A stretch of 64,000 nucleotides of DNA. Source: Podocnemis expansa. Taxonomy: Eukaryota; Chordata; Testudines; Podocnemididae. A program made the position numbers and the translations under genes. Below the pieces are notes generated by a model that saw only the letters and a program-made list of their open reading frames with translations, was not told where the DNA came from and did not search any database. Shown in pieces: positions 45,976 through 56,435 of this stretch; within the stretch, counting starts at the first letter, position 1, and the number at the start of each line of letters is the position of its first letter. Location of the stretch: NCBI GenBank assembly GCA_007922195.1, contig ML681995.1:21719978-21783977 (forward strand), read 5' to 3'.

Positions 45976-46294
45976 GTTGGGTTGGGGTTTGATTTCTATT
46001 TACTTTGGTCTCTTTCAATATTCATCTAAGAAACACCTACCATGTTGAAAGGGATCTGTAAACAAATTTAACATACATCTGGAAATGTCAGAACTTGTGC
46101 TGCACCAAACTCACCATGAGACAAGTTACTAAAAAGCTGCATCAGGACCTGACTGAAACCTTTTTATTTCGTATGTATTTATCATCGAAAGCACCAGCTT
46201 CTGTTCTGTGGGCCATCTGAAGATGCTCTGTGTTGGTGATGTCACATCAACTGTAGAAGAAAGGTGGAGAATGGAGCTTGTCTTCCAGTGGTAG

Positions 46295-46445
46295 GAGGTA
46301 AGATCTATTATTTTAAAATATATATTATTTACATAGCCATAGCACCTAGGGGCCACCGTCCTAGACCAGGACCCCATTGTGCTCAATACTGTACAAACAG
46401 AGAACAAAAAATGAGTTCCTGCCCCAGTGGGCTGAGATTTATATC
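46295..46445 (+). repeat. Ancient amniote interspersed repeat, sense
   Basis: The phrases CATAGCACCTAGGGGCCACC, GACCAGGACCCCATTGTGCT, ACTGTACAAACAGAGAACAA and TCCTGCCCCAGTGGGCTGAG match a deeply conserved amniote repeat (MER131-like by memory). It is the best preserved of three copies in the window. Confidence 0.65.
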
Positions 46446-47157
46446 TATAGATAGCATGTTTCCATTATTAAATAGGGATTCTTTTTAAGCCACTTTGGTA
46501 AAACATTTAACTCCTCTTTATCTTCTGGGGAGAAAGAAACCTGCTTCACAACTTTCCTACTAATTCAAATGGGGGGGGGGGACACCAGGAAGCAACATAT
46601 TTTAAAAATCAATTTCTTTGCTGCTGTTAAAGCGCTTGCCGAAATTCAAGTGCTGCCTATCTCTAGCTAGTGAGATGTTTTTTCTATTTATTATTAGCAC
46701 TCTCATCTGTATGACCTACTCCCAATTCATAATTGGAGGCTACTTCTTGCCCTGAAAACATTTCACATTTTTTAAACTCCCCCCTTAGCAACAAACTGAG
46801 GTTCTTCAGTATACAACTCTCATCAGCAATAACTAGAGGCTAGTTTCTAGACAGCGTGAGAGCTTCCTATCACACAACAGACGGTGACAAAGAAATGGTG
46901 GGAGCTTTATAGTTGTCACTTGCACAGATCCTCATCAGGAATAAAGTAGACATAGCACAAATGGAATGATATTGATTTATACCAGTCAAGGATTTTTGGC
47001 TCAGAATCTAAATTTCGGTGATGGCTCTGCTCTTGTTCGGCTTCCCACTGTTGTTGGCAAATCATACGGAAACAATGATGGGTTAGAGGTGCTATTTTAA
47101 CACGCTTTTGGTAAGGCACTTGTTATTTTGGTCTATCATCAGTCTCAGGCTCTATAA

Positions 47158-47376
47158 CAGTGGTTTCCAACCCCTGCCCAGAGGCTTTCAAAGTGATTGC
47201 AGAAGGAAGCCACGTAAGGACCCAGGTGGCTCACGCAGGGATACAGGATGCATGCGGTTTCCCTGCTGCAGCCAGGGAAATGGGAGATCAGAGAGGAGGG
47301 AGGCAGCCTGACTACAGAGGGGAATGGTGGGTGTCTGCTCTTGGAGACTGGTGGTCAAAAAGGTTGGGAACCGCTG
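47158..47376. mobile_element. hAT-type MITE
   Basis: The ends CAGTGGTTTCCAACCCCTG and GGTTGGGAACCGCTG are inverted repeats. The flanks CTCTATAA (47150-47157) and CTCTAGAG (47377-47384) agree at 6 of 8 positions. The terminal motif is close to that of 42310-42516, but the body differs. Confidence 0.8.
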
Positions 47377-47636
47377 CTCTAGAGAAAGCCAGCATAGTTC
47401 AAAAATGTTGAAATGAGAGGAGCATGTTTCTTACTGTATGATGAAATGAGTTGCACTTTAAAAACAAGTAAGGACCAAAGACATTTCAAAAGGAACTGAC
47501 TCTTCATCAAGAGAAAGTGTAACTTATATGCCTAAGAAAGAGCAATCTCTTTTAGGGATCCCTTATGGCTGGGTTATGTTGCTGAGCAGATTTTGCAGCC
47601 CAGAAACCATAACTTTCTGTTAACTGCAGGAACAAA

Positions 47637-47752
47637 TAGTGTAGTGGCTAGTACCTCTGCTTAACATGCAGAAGGGCCTGGGTTCAATTCCCAGGGGGTT
47701 GGACTTGATGATCTCATGAGGTCCCTTCCAGCCCTATGATTTGATTGATTGA
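47637..47752 (+). mobile_element. tRNA-derived SINE with CR1-like tail, copy 1
   Basis: The head AGTGTAGTGGCTAGTACCTC carries box A and GGTTCAATTCC at 47681-47691 is box B, so the RNA polymerase III promoter is intact in outline. The head folds like a tRNA: the anticodon stem TCTGC/GCAGA encloses TTAACAT, giving an AAC anticodon as in tRNA-Val. The tail GTTGGACTTGATGATCTCAT, GAGGTCCCTTCCAGCCCTAT is the CR1-type 3' end, which allows CR1 enzymes to copy the element. It ends in a TTGATTGATTG repeat. This architecture is that of turtle polIII/SINEs. Confidence 0.9.
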
Positions 47753-47754
47753 AG

Positions 47755-48700
47755 AGGATGAGGGAGCATGCTCCACAAGTTTTATTGTTGTGCTGGAGTC
47801 AGGTGCCTGTGAGAAGCCTGAGAGGAGCAGCGACAGAAAGCTGCAGAGTCCATGTGCTCAGTGATTGACTGAGAGGAGCTGAGCCCGGAGTGGACTGCAG
47901 GATGTTTTCTCCCTGCTTTGGACTGTTTTGCAGGGGAGTTTTCTCTTGTGGAACTGAGAGCTGGATGGCCAGTGACCTGATTGCAAGGTGCTAGTTGAGG
48001 AGAGGAAGGGACCGACTGCATGGATTTCAGCTGAAGATTCCTGCAGCCCGAGAAGATGAGGACTGGTCAGGAGCATCGCTGCCCTGGGGAAGGACCCAGG
48101 GCACCAGACTAGGCCCCACCCCCTGACTACAGGCCATGCCCCTGGCCCCGATTCAGTGCCCAGGCCAGACCCAGCCTCTGATGCCAGCTGCACCAGCTGG
48201 GCCCTGGATCCCCGGCCGGGGACAGGGCAGGGAGCAGCAGCCGTGGCCACGAGGCTGCCTGGCCTAGGAAGGGGCTGGAAGCGGCTGCTGTGGGCGGCCA
48301 GGCCCTGGACCTCTGGACGGATCCAGCCAGAGACCGGGAGAGGCAGGGGCCCCGCCAGGACCAGGGGCACTGGTGCAGGGATTCGGGGCACGGGCCTCGT
48401 GTGCCAGGCACCAGCGATGCCCCTGGGATTGGTTCTGTTTTGCATTCAAGCCTCAAGGACTTAAAAGACTGCAATTGAGATAAGGGTGACTCCACCTGAA
48501 CTTTGGGACTTTTGGGTTTCCTGCTGGTTTGTTTAAATTTATTTTGGTTTCTTAGGATAAGGTTTGTTTAGGTAGTTAATAAAGTTCATTGTTATGCTTA
48601 CTCTGAGTAATATTTTGTTGTGGGATGGGAATGCTGAGCAGTCTTTGCTGTGAGTCCTTTACAGACTGGATCCTGGCTCTCCAGCTGCTTCCTACAGGGG
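47755..48700 (+). mobile_element. LTR-like GC-rich block with polyadenylation signal
   Basis: A GC-rich body is followed by GGACTTAAAAGACTGC (TATA-like, near 48455), then a T-rich stretch and TTAATAAAGTTCATTG (signal at about 48577). This is the U3-R-U5 layout of turtle LTRs. The 17-mers starting TGCTGAGCAG at 47580 and 48632 are alike and could be a flanking duplication, but the ends are not proven. Open frames up to 195 codons on the minus strand are compositional. Confidence 0.45.
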
Positions 48701-49018
48701 TTTAACCTCTGTTAGGCACTGGAGAGGGGCTAAAGAATGAATTATAGCCCACCCGAAGGTTACAAAAGGACAGGGTTAACATAAATGGGTGAGGAGTGGG
48801 ATAAAGGGAAAAGATGGGCAGGGATGACCAAGAAGAACAGGTTAATGAATGAATAATGATCATAACAATGATCAGACATGTTCTCAAATAAAAAATATCC
48901 CTCAAATAACTATATATATTGATCATCCCATTTGCTATACATGTAAATATTGCTACCCCAGAGCGTCCCACAGATGGTTGGTGTATACACTGTTTTTGTA
49001 TTTGAGTTTTCCAGGGCC

Positions 49019-49053
49019 TTATTCTGTACAGACCTAAGGTCTGTACAGAATAA
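49019..49053. repeat. Perfect 16-bp-arm palindrome
   Basis: TTATTCTGTACAGACC (49019-49034) and its exact reverse complement (49038-49053) are separated by TAA. Confidence 0.95.
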
Positions 49054-49811
49054 CCATCAAAAACTACAGGCCTTACTATCCACACATTGAGTCTTCAGTT
49101 TCCTATACACCCATTAACTAGGACTTTCTTCACCCAAGAGCCTTTCACTTGTTAACTAGGTGCCCAGGGCATGCTGAAATCACTATAATGATGTCCCACT
49201 GTGAGGCAAGCTATCAGCAGACAGGGATGCCAACTGTCTGTAAATTTAAGGTCTGTAAAAATGTGTGCAATTTTACAGCTGTTCATGAGTCTGTAAAAGA
49301 AAATATCCCTAAAAGTCTCTTGGCACAGTGAGCTGAGCAGTTGGATGCTGTTTTCTTGCCCCAGTGATGGAAGTCTTCCACTTCTGTGTATGCACTGCCC
49401 AGGATACAAAGAAATGGAGGTATTCCAGCACTAGGACCCAGCAGGCAGCATCCAATTCCAAGGGCAGCGTTCAAGCACCATGCATGGGTCTGATCCGGCA
49501 CCGAAAGGGGTAGGATCCTGGGTAGCTGGGGCTGTGGAGAGGAGTGGGCGAGAAATCAGACATACTCTGGCCTTGCCCTTAACATACCAGTGCTCAGAAA
49601 TTGTTCTGACTGCTCTCCATGGCAGGGGTAAGGGTGTGTGGGGAGTCAGGAGGACAGATTTGTGCAGCCAGATTCCTGCCTCTTCATGCCCCATTGAGCC
49701 TGCCTCCATGGGATGAGTGATGGAGGCCACTTCTGCACCCAGATAGCCTAGCTAAGTGCCAGCAGGGTGCAAGGAAGAAAGATGCACAGGGGGCCCTTCT
49801 GTGCTCCCTGC

Positions 49812-49826
49812 GGGGGGGGGGGGGGG
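49812..49826. repeat. Poly-G run
   Basis: About 15 consecutive G residues follow CCCTGC. Other long G runs lie at 46571-46581 and near 23695. Confidence 0.9.
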
Positions 49827-50515
49827 ATGCATATAAAATTGTATCCATAGCCCTTGGTCCTGTCTGTGGCAGGATCCCTGCTACTCCTCCTCAGTCTTCC
49901 CCATCACTCCCTTCTATCCCCCCACCTGTCATTCCTGCCTTTGTATCTTCTCCTGCCCCTCACCCCATTTCCCTTTCCACCCTTCCCACCTCTAGCCTGG
50001 CAGCCCTTCCTTTCCTCTGCTGCTGACAGTGTAATTATAATGTTATAATACTGTTGTATTGTTTATGGTATTTTTAGTAATGTCAGTAAAATGTCTTCTG
50101 TGTCAGTGAAAAAACCTCAGCTTCAGATCCTTGTCTCAGCAAGAGCTCAAATGCAAGGTTGACTGTGTTGGCACTGCAAGCTGTCCTTTTAAGAGTTGGG
50201 AGGTTCCTGGTCTAGTTTTCAGGCTCAGGGGACTGGTAGGGGGAAGTGTGCAATGTGAGATTGGGAAGACAGTCAACCTGCAGAAAACCTAGAGTAGGTA
50301 GGTTGAGTTATGCCTCTGTTTTGGTCTCTTGTGTATTTAATTTTCTAAGCAATTATGTCATCTTCCACCTGTATGTTTCCAGCAAGAGTGCGTGGTCTTT
50401 ATTTAACTTCTCTATGTGTGTGTACTCCTAACATAATCCTGGCTTACACAAACCTTGGCCTTCCCTTTACTTCCTGAACACAGGAGGCCAATGGGTGAGG
50501 CAGGCTACTGATCTT

Positions 50516-50783
50516 TAGAGCCCTGCAAATCCGCAGATATCCGCATTATGTCCGCATCTGCGGATACAACACGGATATCCGCGGACCATTTCTTGCGGAT
50601 GCAGATTGGATATGGATCCACATATTTTTATCTGCACAGAGCTAGAGCCCTGCAAATATGCGGATATCCACAGATATCCGCATTATATCCGCATCCATGG
50701 ATACAACATGGATATCTGCGGCCCATTTCTTGCAGATGCAGGTCAGATACAGATCCACTTATTCGTATCTGTGCAGGGCTCTC
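50516..50783. mobile_element. hAT-type MITE formed of two 127-bp direct repeats
   Basis: The ends TAGAGCCCTGCAAAT and TGTGCAGGGCTCTC are inverted repeats flanked by an exact 8-bp duplication, CTGATCTT (50508-50515 and 50784-50791). The unit AGAGCCCTGCAAAT starts at 50517 and again at 50644, so the element is a tandem dimer. Each unit repeats GATATCCGC and its reverse many times (TCCGCATTAT, GCGGATA). Confidence 0.92.
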
Positions 50784-50939
50784 CTGATCTTCCCGCACTA
50801 GATTAAGTCTGAAAACTCCAGGTCTCCCCCTGGATCTGTCTTGGGGCTACTGATTATTTGGGTAGAGGGACTGGGTTCTCATCCTATTTGATACCTTCCA
50901 CTGCCTATCTGTCTGAAGAAGGGCGGCACCTGTTTTGAA

Positions 50940-51030
50940 GCTGAGTGCCAATGCCTGGCTGAGAGTTCCTTAACCTCTTTGCGCTTTAGTTTCTCATGAA
51001 AAGGAGAAATAATGCTTGTGCTTTCTTTAG
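50940..51030 (+). repeat. MIR-like relic
   Basis: TTCCTTAACCTCTTTGCGCT, TTAGTTTCTCATGAAAAGGA and GAAATAATGCTTGTGC follow the conserved core order of MIR-type SINEs (TTAACCTCTCTGTGCCTCAG, TTTCCTCATCTGTAAAATGG). Confidence 0.45.
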
Positions 51031-51042
51031 AGCAGGCTAACT

Positions 51043-51045
<3 letters not shown>

Positions 51046-51078
<33 letters not shown>
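51046..51078. repeat. GT microsatellite
   Basis: An uninterrupted GT run, followed by GCGCACAC. Confidence 0.95.
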
Positions 51079-51081
<3 letters not shown>

Positions 51082-51089
51082 ACACCCTT

Positions 51090-52921
51090 AGGCACTAATA
51101 TAGTGCAGGTAATGTTATATGGCTGTTGTTGATGACATATGACAATGCTTCAACTTCCAACTTTGCTGGAGACATACAATAAGCCATTTCAAATGGGGAA
51201 AAGCCAACCTCTGTCTGGTGATTCTTATTGATTAAAGAAGGGCCTAAGCAATCTTTCATAAAATGGGACTTTCACACTGGCAAGTCATTAAAAAGCCAGA
51301 AATTCATAAAGATAATAAAAACATCCATACATTATAGGATTTAATTCTGCTGTATGGATCAGAACCTCCCTAGTATATTTGACTGCAACTTTTTATTTCC
51401 ATTCAGCAGGAGGAAACGGAAAGTGTATTTTGGAATGCTGACCCTAAAATAACATTGACCTGTAATAGTTCATTTTTTGGGGCTTCTTTTAGAGTCTGGC
51501 CATTGAAATCAAAGAGGGCTCCCTTTCCAGGTAATTTAGTAGCCACCCTGCAGTCTCAGCAGAAGTAAGTAAGATGCAGTGGCTAACTGCAAACGGAATG
51601 GAAGTTCCCAGGTATCAATAAAACCCTTTTAATAAGGCCCTGCCTACATTCCTCAGCCAGCAATAGCAGATGACTAAATTCCCCATATGGAACACACAAC
51701 ATTTAATTCATTTTTCTCTAGCTATAGCAGACAATAACAGTGTTAAAGGCAGGGAGCTGAACTGATTAGGAGACTTGGCAAGCGTAAGTAATTGAAATGG
51801 AAGACTGACTTGCATGGTTTTGACTCTTTACAAAATCAGCCTCCATGAGCTGTTAAACATGTTTTAATTAAACAAACACTGAAAGATAGTGATTTTAAAG
51901 ATACTCAGTGAAATGCTTCTGGTAATTGTAGGCTTTTTTATGCTATCAAGGAGTTTTGAAATCAGTCTTCTGATTGATATTTTATCTACTGTGGCCATAT
52001 GTACCTCAGCTAGCCCACCTAAAAATGCCAAGTTCAGGGCAGACTGCAAAAAAAGGAGAGCAAATTATCTCAAAATTGGTTGCTAAGAATGAGCTTAGAT
52101 TCAGCAGCCAGTTACAACTGTGCTCCCGATTCCCCACACTAGTTAGCAAGAAATACAAAATCTTCTTCATTGCATTTCAGTCTCTGGCTCCTAATCAGCA
52201 GCTAGGTTCAGAAAGAGACACATCATTTAAAAAACTTAATGCACTTTATGAAAATGTTCTGATCCCCAAAGGGTCAGTCACATTACCAGATGACCGCTGG
52301 CTTGGATCTTACCCAAAATACGTGGTGCCAGCCAGTCCTTTAGTATCTAAAACAACGGGCTTATTTTAAAAGGAAAGAAACAAACAAGATGAGAAATGTT
52401 AAATGATCCAAGAAGTCATATATGTACAAATGACTTCAAAGTCCATGGCTTAGTAGTATTGGAATTTGCAGACTTGTACAGTTCTTTCAGAATACATCAT
52501 GTGCTTGGATGGGTTTCAGTCCTTTCTGTCATAGTGTCAGAGTCAGAGAAGTTGGTACAGACATCCAAAGCAGGAATGAAGACAAGATGGCAATGGTGCA
52601 GCATCATTTTATAGTTTCTGCCACGCAGCGGCATCGCTGGTGCTGGGCTTGTGGGGCTCGAGCCCTGAATCCTGGTGCCGGAGACCTAGGTCTGCGGTGG
52701 TGGCAGCACACTTACAGCACTCAAGCCCTGAGTCCCGGCACCCAGGCCCCAGGTCTTTTCCCGGGCCATGGGTGCTTCTGCTGCCACATGAGCTGTTTCA
52801 AAAACAAGCCACAATACATGTGCATGGAACCGGAAAAGCAATTAGCGTTCCCTATATCATTAGGTATCCTGATAACTCATGGGCATAGCCTCTGGTTTCT
52901 CTCTTTGGGCTCACTGTATAG
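51090..52921. other. Unique stretch, no gene recognised
   Basis: The frame of 131 codons at 51974-52369 is AT-rich and has no known domain. A GC-rich patch at about 52620-52780 may be repeat-derived. Confidence 0.45.
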
Positions 52922-54390
52922 CTCGGGGGTTGGCAACCTGTGGTTTCCTGCCAGTTGGGTGCCTCCCTGAAGTGTGGCAGAGGCTCTTTAAGTGCCCTCT
53001 ACTTTTTAACTCTCTTTAACTACTATTTAATGGCAATCCATGGCTCCTGAGTTGCATGTGGCTTTGGGAGCACTGGGCTGCAGGGGGCACCTGGCCGGCC
53101 CCAGCACCAGGGACAAATTACAGGGTCCTGGGCTGGTCCAGGCTGCCCAGTCTTGGGGTGCTGGTGTTGCCCCTGCCCTCCCTCTCCACACGCCAGAAGT
53201 GGCTATGCTGTGGCCCCTGGCACTGGGGTCAGGAAGGGGCAGCTGGGGCCAGAGGCCACGTTGTCCTCATGCTGTCCTCTCTCTGCTTAGCTCGGCTACT
53301 GACGTGGAACAGCATGCCTGGTTGTGCCACTTGCCCCTGGCCAGCTGCCCCTCCCCAGGGGGAGAGCTCAGCTGGTGTGGGGCTGCTGCTTTCAGGGGTG
53401 GGCCCAGGAGTGGGCCTGTTTGGCTGAGTTTGAGCTGCTTGACCCCTGGCCCCTTGCAGTCCTGAACAGGCCCGATCCAGGGCGTTGGGGCAAGGCAGCC
53501 TCTGGTCCGCACTGAGGGAGCTGGGCTCCAAGTGGCCCAAACTCTGTGGAGTGGGCCCGCTCCAGGGGCCCGCCCCTGAAAACAGCAGCCCCACACTGGC
53601 TGTTTTCCTCCCCCAGGGAAGGGGCAGCTAGTTGGGAGCAGATGGGGCTTCTCCGTGTTAGCAGCAGAGCAGAGTGGCCTCTGGCTCCGGCCATCCCTCC
53701 CACAGCGCCAAGGGCTGTGGTGCGGCTCCCTCTGGCTTGCGTGGTGGGAGGGCAGGGCACCCTGAAACTGGGTGGCCTGGGCTGAGACTGGCCAAGGTGC
53801 TGGGGCCAGTTGGGTGCCCCCCTGCAGTGTGGCAGAGGCTATCTGGTGCTCTGGGAGGCTCTCATATTTGCCTTGCCACTGGGACTCTTCCTACCCTGTG
53901 TGGGGAGGGGCTGCATGAAAGGGGAGGCAAATGTGTCTTGTTCCCGAGGTGCCAGATGGACTTGGTCCACCGCTGGTAGGGAGGCACCATCCCAGAGCTG
54001 AGCAAGGGGTGCTGTGCTGTGAGGGCCAGATGCAGACGCAGGGGAGCACTGGCAGCCAGAAGGGCCAGCCATGCTTATGGGTTGGGAGGTTGCCAGAAGC
54101 TGGGAGGGCTAGCCACATGGGGCTGGGCGGAGAGGAGGGGCAGCCATGGGGGGTGCTGTCACATAGCTGGTTAGGAGCACCAGGGTGGCCAGCTGCATGG
54201 GCAGGGATGGCAGGGAGGTGGAAGGGCCAGCTGGGCATGGAGGGATGCTGGGGGCAAGGAGGGCTAGCTGCATGGGGCCAGCCATGATGTGCGATGGGGT
54301 GGCACAGCTGGGCTGGGTGGGAGAAGGGGCTGCGGCCAGGCTGGGAGAGGGGCAGACAAGCACAGCTGTGCTGGGTGAGAGCTATACTTG
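52922..54390. mobile_element. GC-rich segment, probable non-autonomous transposon, with large inverted repeat
   Basis: It starts with GGGGGTTGGCAACCTGTGG, like a hAT terminus, but no matching right end was found. A long imperfect inverted repeat spans about 53210-53450 and 53495-53745. For example AGCTGCCCCTCCCCAGGG (left) faces CCCAGGGAAGGGGCAGCT (right), and GGGGCTGCTGCTTTCAGGGG faces CCCCTGAAAACAGCAGCCCC. A separate direct repeat, GCCAGTTGGGTGCC(T/C)CCCTG, occurs at about 52951 and 53806. From 53990 the text is a loose GGCCAGC/CATGGGG repeat. The many long frames on both strands come from this symmetry. Confidence 0.6.
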
Positions 54391-56204
54391 TTGCAGCTCT
54401 CAAAATACTTGTTTATTTGGGAAGAAAATGGCTCTTCTTTCCTTTTCGGTTGTTGACGCCAGTAGAGCTAATAGGCCTTAATTGTCCTTCTATCAGGCTG
54501 GACAGTGCTGTGCTGTGCTAATCTGTTGGGGGTGTCATCTGATAGCATTGCAGAAATTTTAGATTCAGAAATATCACACATATGCATAACTTACAACACC
54601 AAGATGATACACACATACAGAGCTTATCATATTCAGCCCATCGTAACATTTCCAGTGATCATTTCCATGGTATATTTTGCAAGATTTGTTGCAATTTTGC
54701 AGGATTGATAAGAACCATGTTAAAAATGGTGACCTCTAATCCAGACAAGGTGACATCTACTAGTGAAGGCAAAAAGAGTTTAAATGAAAACAAAGCCCCT
54801 GATTTTGTTAAGCTTTTGATCCATCCTTTGTGTGTGGTTGGGGTTTTTCTTTTTTTCTTTCTTTTGGTAGCAGCTTTTCATTAAGGGTCACAAAAGCAGG
54901 GGGAGGCAACAAAGTCAATACCCTCTGAGCAACCATATCTGTTTTTCTTAGGTTTTACACTGCTGCCCATCTCATAGTGTCTGAGCACCTTTCATGTAAA
55001 AGCAACAGCAAAGTCCATAGTGAAATTCATGGAATCTCTGGATCACCTTCTTTTTCAGGAATCAAAGTTCTGCTTGGATTACAGATCTGTGATGGTGGAT
55101 TTGTTTGCTACAGGTTTTCTTCCACAATAGCCAAAAGCTTGTGGTTTTTTTGGCTATTTTATTATGCACCATTTTAAAGTTATTGTGTATATGGTCATAA
55201 AATATGTACACGCCTATCTTATTATTCATTAATATTGAAGTAGCATGTATAACATGGCAGTCACTTTGTACTTCACAGAGGTAAATTTCCCCTGAAGCTT
55301 CTGCATCCTCAAAGATGAACGCTGAAATACGTGAGTACAGATGTACAAATGAAACTACAGAGAAGGCAGAACATCCTGACAGCCAATCTGCTTTAAAACC
55401 ATAACAACTAGAAGCCAACAAAAGCCATTAGCTTTGCACAACAGATCCATGATCATATGTAGTGGAAATATTCAGTTCGAGAGAGTGAGGCGACCATCAA
55501 GATTCAGTTAAAACAATGGACTCTTTTTCCACAGAAAGAAAAGATGGACGCTGGATTCCTCATGCACCAAACAAGGAAATGATAGATTCTCTAGCAGTTC
55601 TAGCAGCCGCCTTATTCCAGACATCATCATTTCCAAAGCTGTCAGAAGCATACACACGAAAACGATACTAGTTTCCCCTGAAAAAAGGCCCCAAATTCTC
55701 CAATTAAAATGAAATACCAAACTTTGTTTTCCCTAGCCACCATATGTAAATATCATGTACGTTAGCTGAACACAATGTTTTTATGTTATAGTTCCAGTTT
55801 TTAAGCCTTCTGAATCTTGCTGCCTAGAACTGACAGCCTGAGTTCTGCCCAATCTCCTGATTATTCACATTTTTGGTTATCTGATCTGGACCAAGTCCCA
55901 AGTAGATCAGATAATCAGGATTCCATTGTATGATCTTATTTTTTTCACAAAATGTGGAAATTAAAGATTCTCTGTAACAATGCAAATTCCTTGTTTTCTA
56001 GTGGCAAAAGGCTTTCTAGGACCCCTGGTCATGGCAGATACTGACATCACCAAAGCAGCCAAATCGAAATAGCACTTGTATTGAAATCACTAGTCTCAGT
56101 AAATCATGATAGTGTTTTTTGTTTGGGATCGCCAGGAAGAGGCACCCATGACAGAAATACAAATTAACTTGAAAACCATTCCATAATCTAGTCACTAGAT
56201 ACAT
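54391..56204. other. Unique AT-rich stretch, nothing recognised
   Basis: Open frames up to 119 codons (minus strand, 55062-55421) show no known domain, and no repeat termini were seen. Confidence 0.5.
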
Positions 56205-56305
56205 ATTGTTGTGTTCTGTGTTGTTGTAGCCATCTTGGTGGCAGAATATTAAAGCAATGAGGTTGATGAGGTACAATCTTGTATTGGACCAACTTAAACT
56301 TAAGT
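56205..56305 (-). mobile_element. Second Penelope-like or related tail, antisense
   Basis: The plus-strand phrases TGTTGTTGTAGCCATCTTGG, AGAATATTAAAGCAATGAGG and TTGTATTGGACCAACTT match a very common sauropsid repeat tail (reverse: AAGTTGGTCCAATAAAAGAT, GACATGGCTACAACAAC). Its final GGCTACAACAAC parallels the GACTAACACGGCTA ending of the inverted-copy family. Confidence 0.55.
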
Positions 56306-56385
56306 AAACTATATTATCACAGCCACCTTGTTTTGTTATTTTAAGTTATCATAGAGAAATTAAAACATCTAAAAGTGGGAGAAGT

Positions 56386-56435
56386 ATAACTATTAAGATG
56401 TATCATTTGTATAAATGATAGATCTTAATAGTTAT
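56386..56435. repeat. 23-bp-arm AT-rich palindrome
   Basis: The arms 56386-56408 (starting ATAACTATTAAGATG) and 56413-56435 are reverse complements with one mismatch and a four-base loop GTAT. Confidence 0.93.

Larger units (their letters stand above)
48701..50515. other. Unique stretch with a palindrome and a G-run
   Basis: Apart from the palindrome at 49019-49053 and the G-run at 49812-49826, I see no repeat ends and no recognisable coding sequence. C/T-rich sequence lies at 49890-50010. Confidence 0.45.

Noticed and set aside
47637..47711. Possible functional tRNA-Val gene
   Set aside because: It continues directly into a CR1-like tail, lacks a proper acceptor stem and terminator, and has a sister copy at 63237. 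It is a SINE head.
47858..48445. 195-codon minus-strand frame
   Set aside because: It lies antisense in a GC-rich LTR-like block, is Pro/Ser/Ala-rich, and has competing frames of similar length on both strands.
50516..50783. Repeated GATATCCGC units considered as a CRISPR-like array
   Set aside because: The units are palindromic parts of a 127-bp dimer with transposon ends and an 8-bp duplication. There are no equal spacers, and the genome is vertebrate.
53040..53760. Apparent proteins of 120-150 codons on both strands
   Set aside because: The matching peptides on opposite strands are explained by the large inverted repeat, not by genes.
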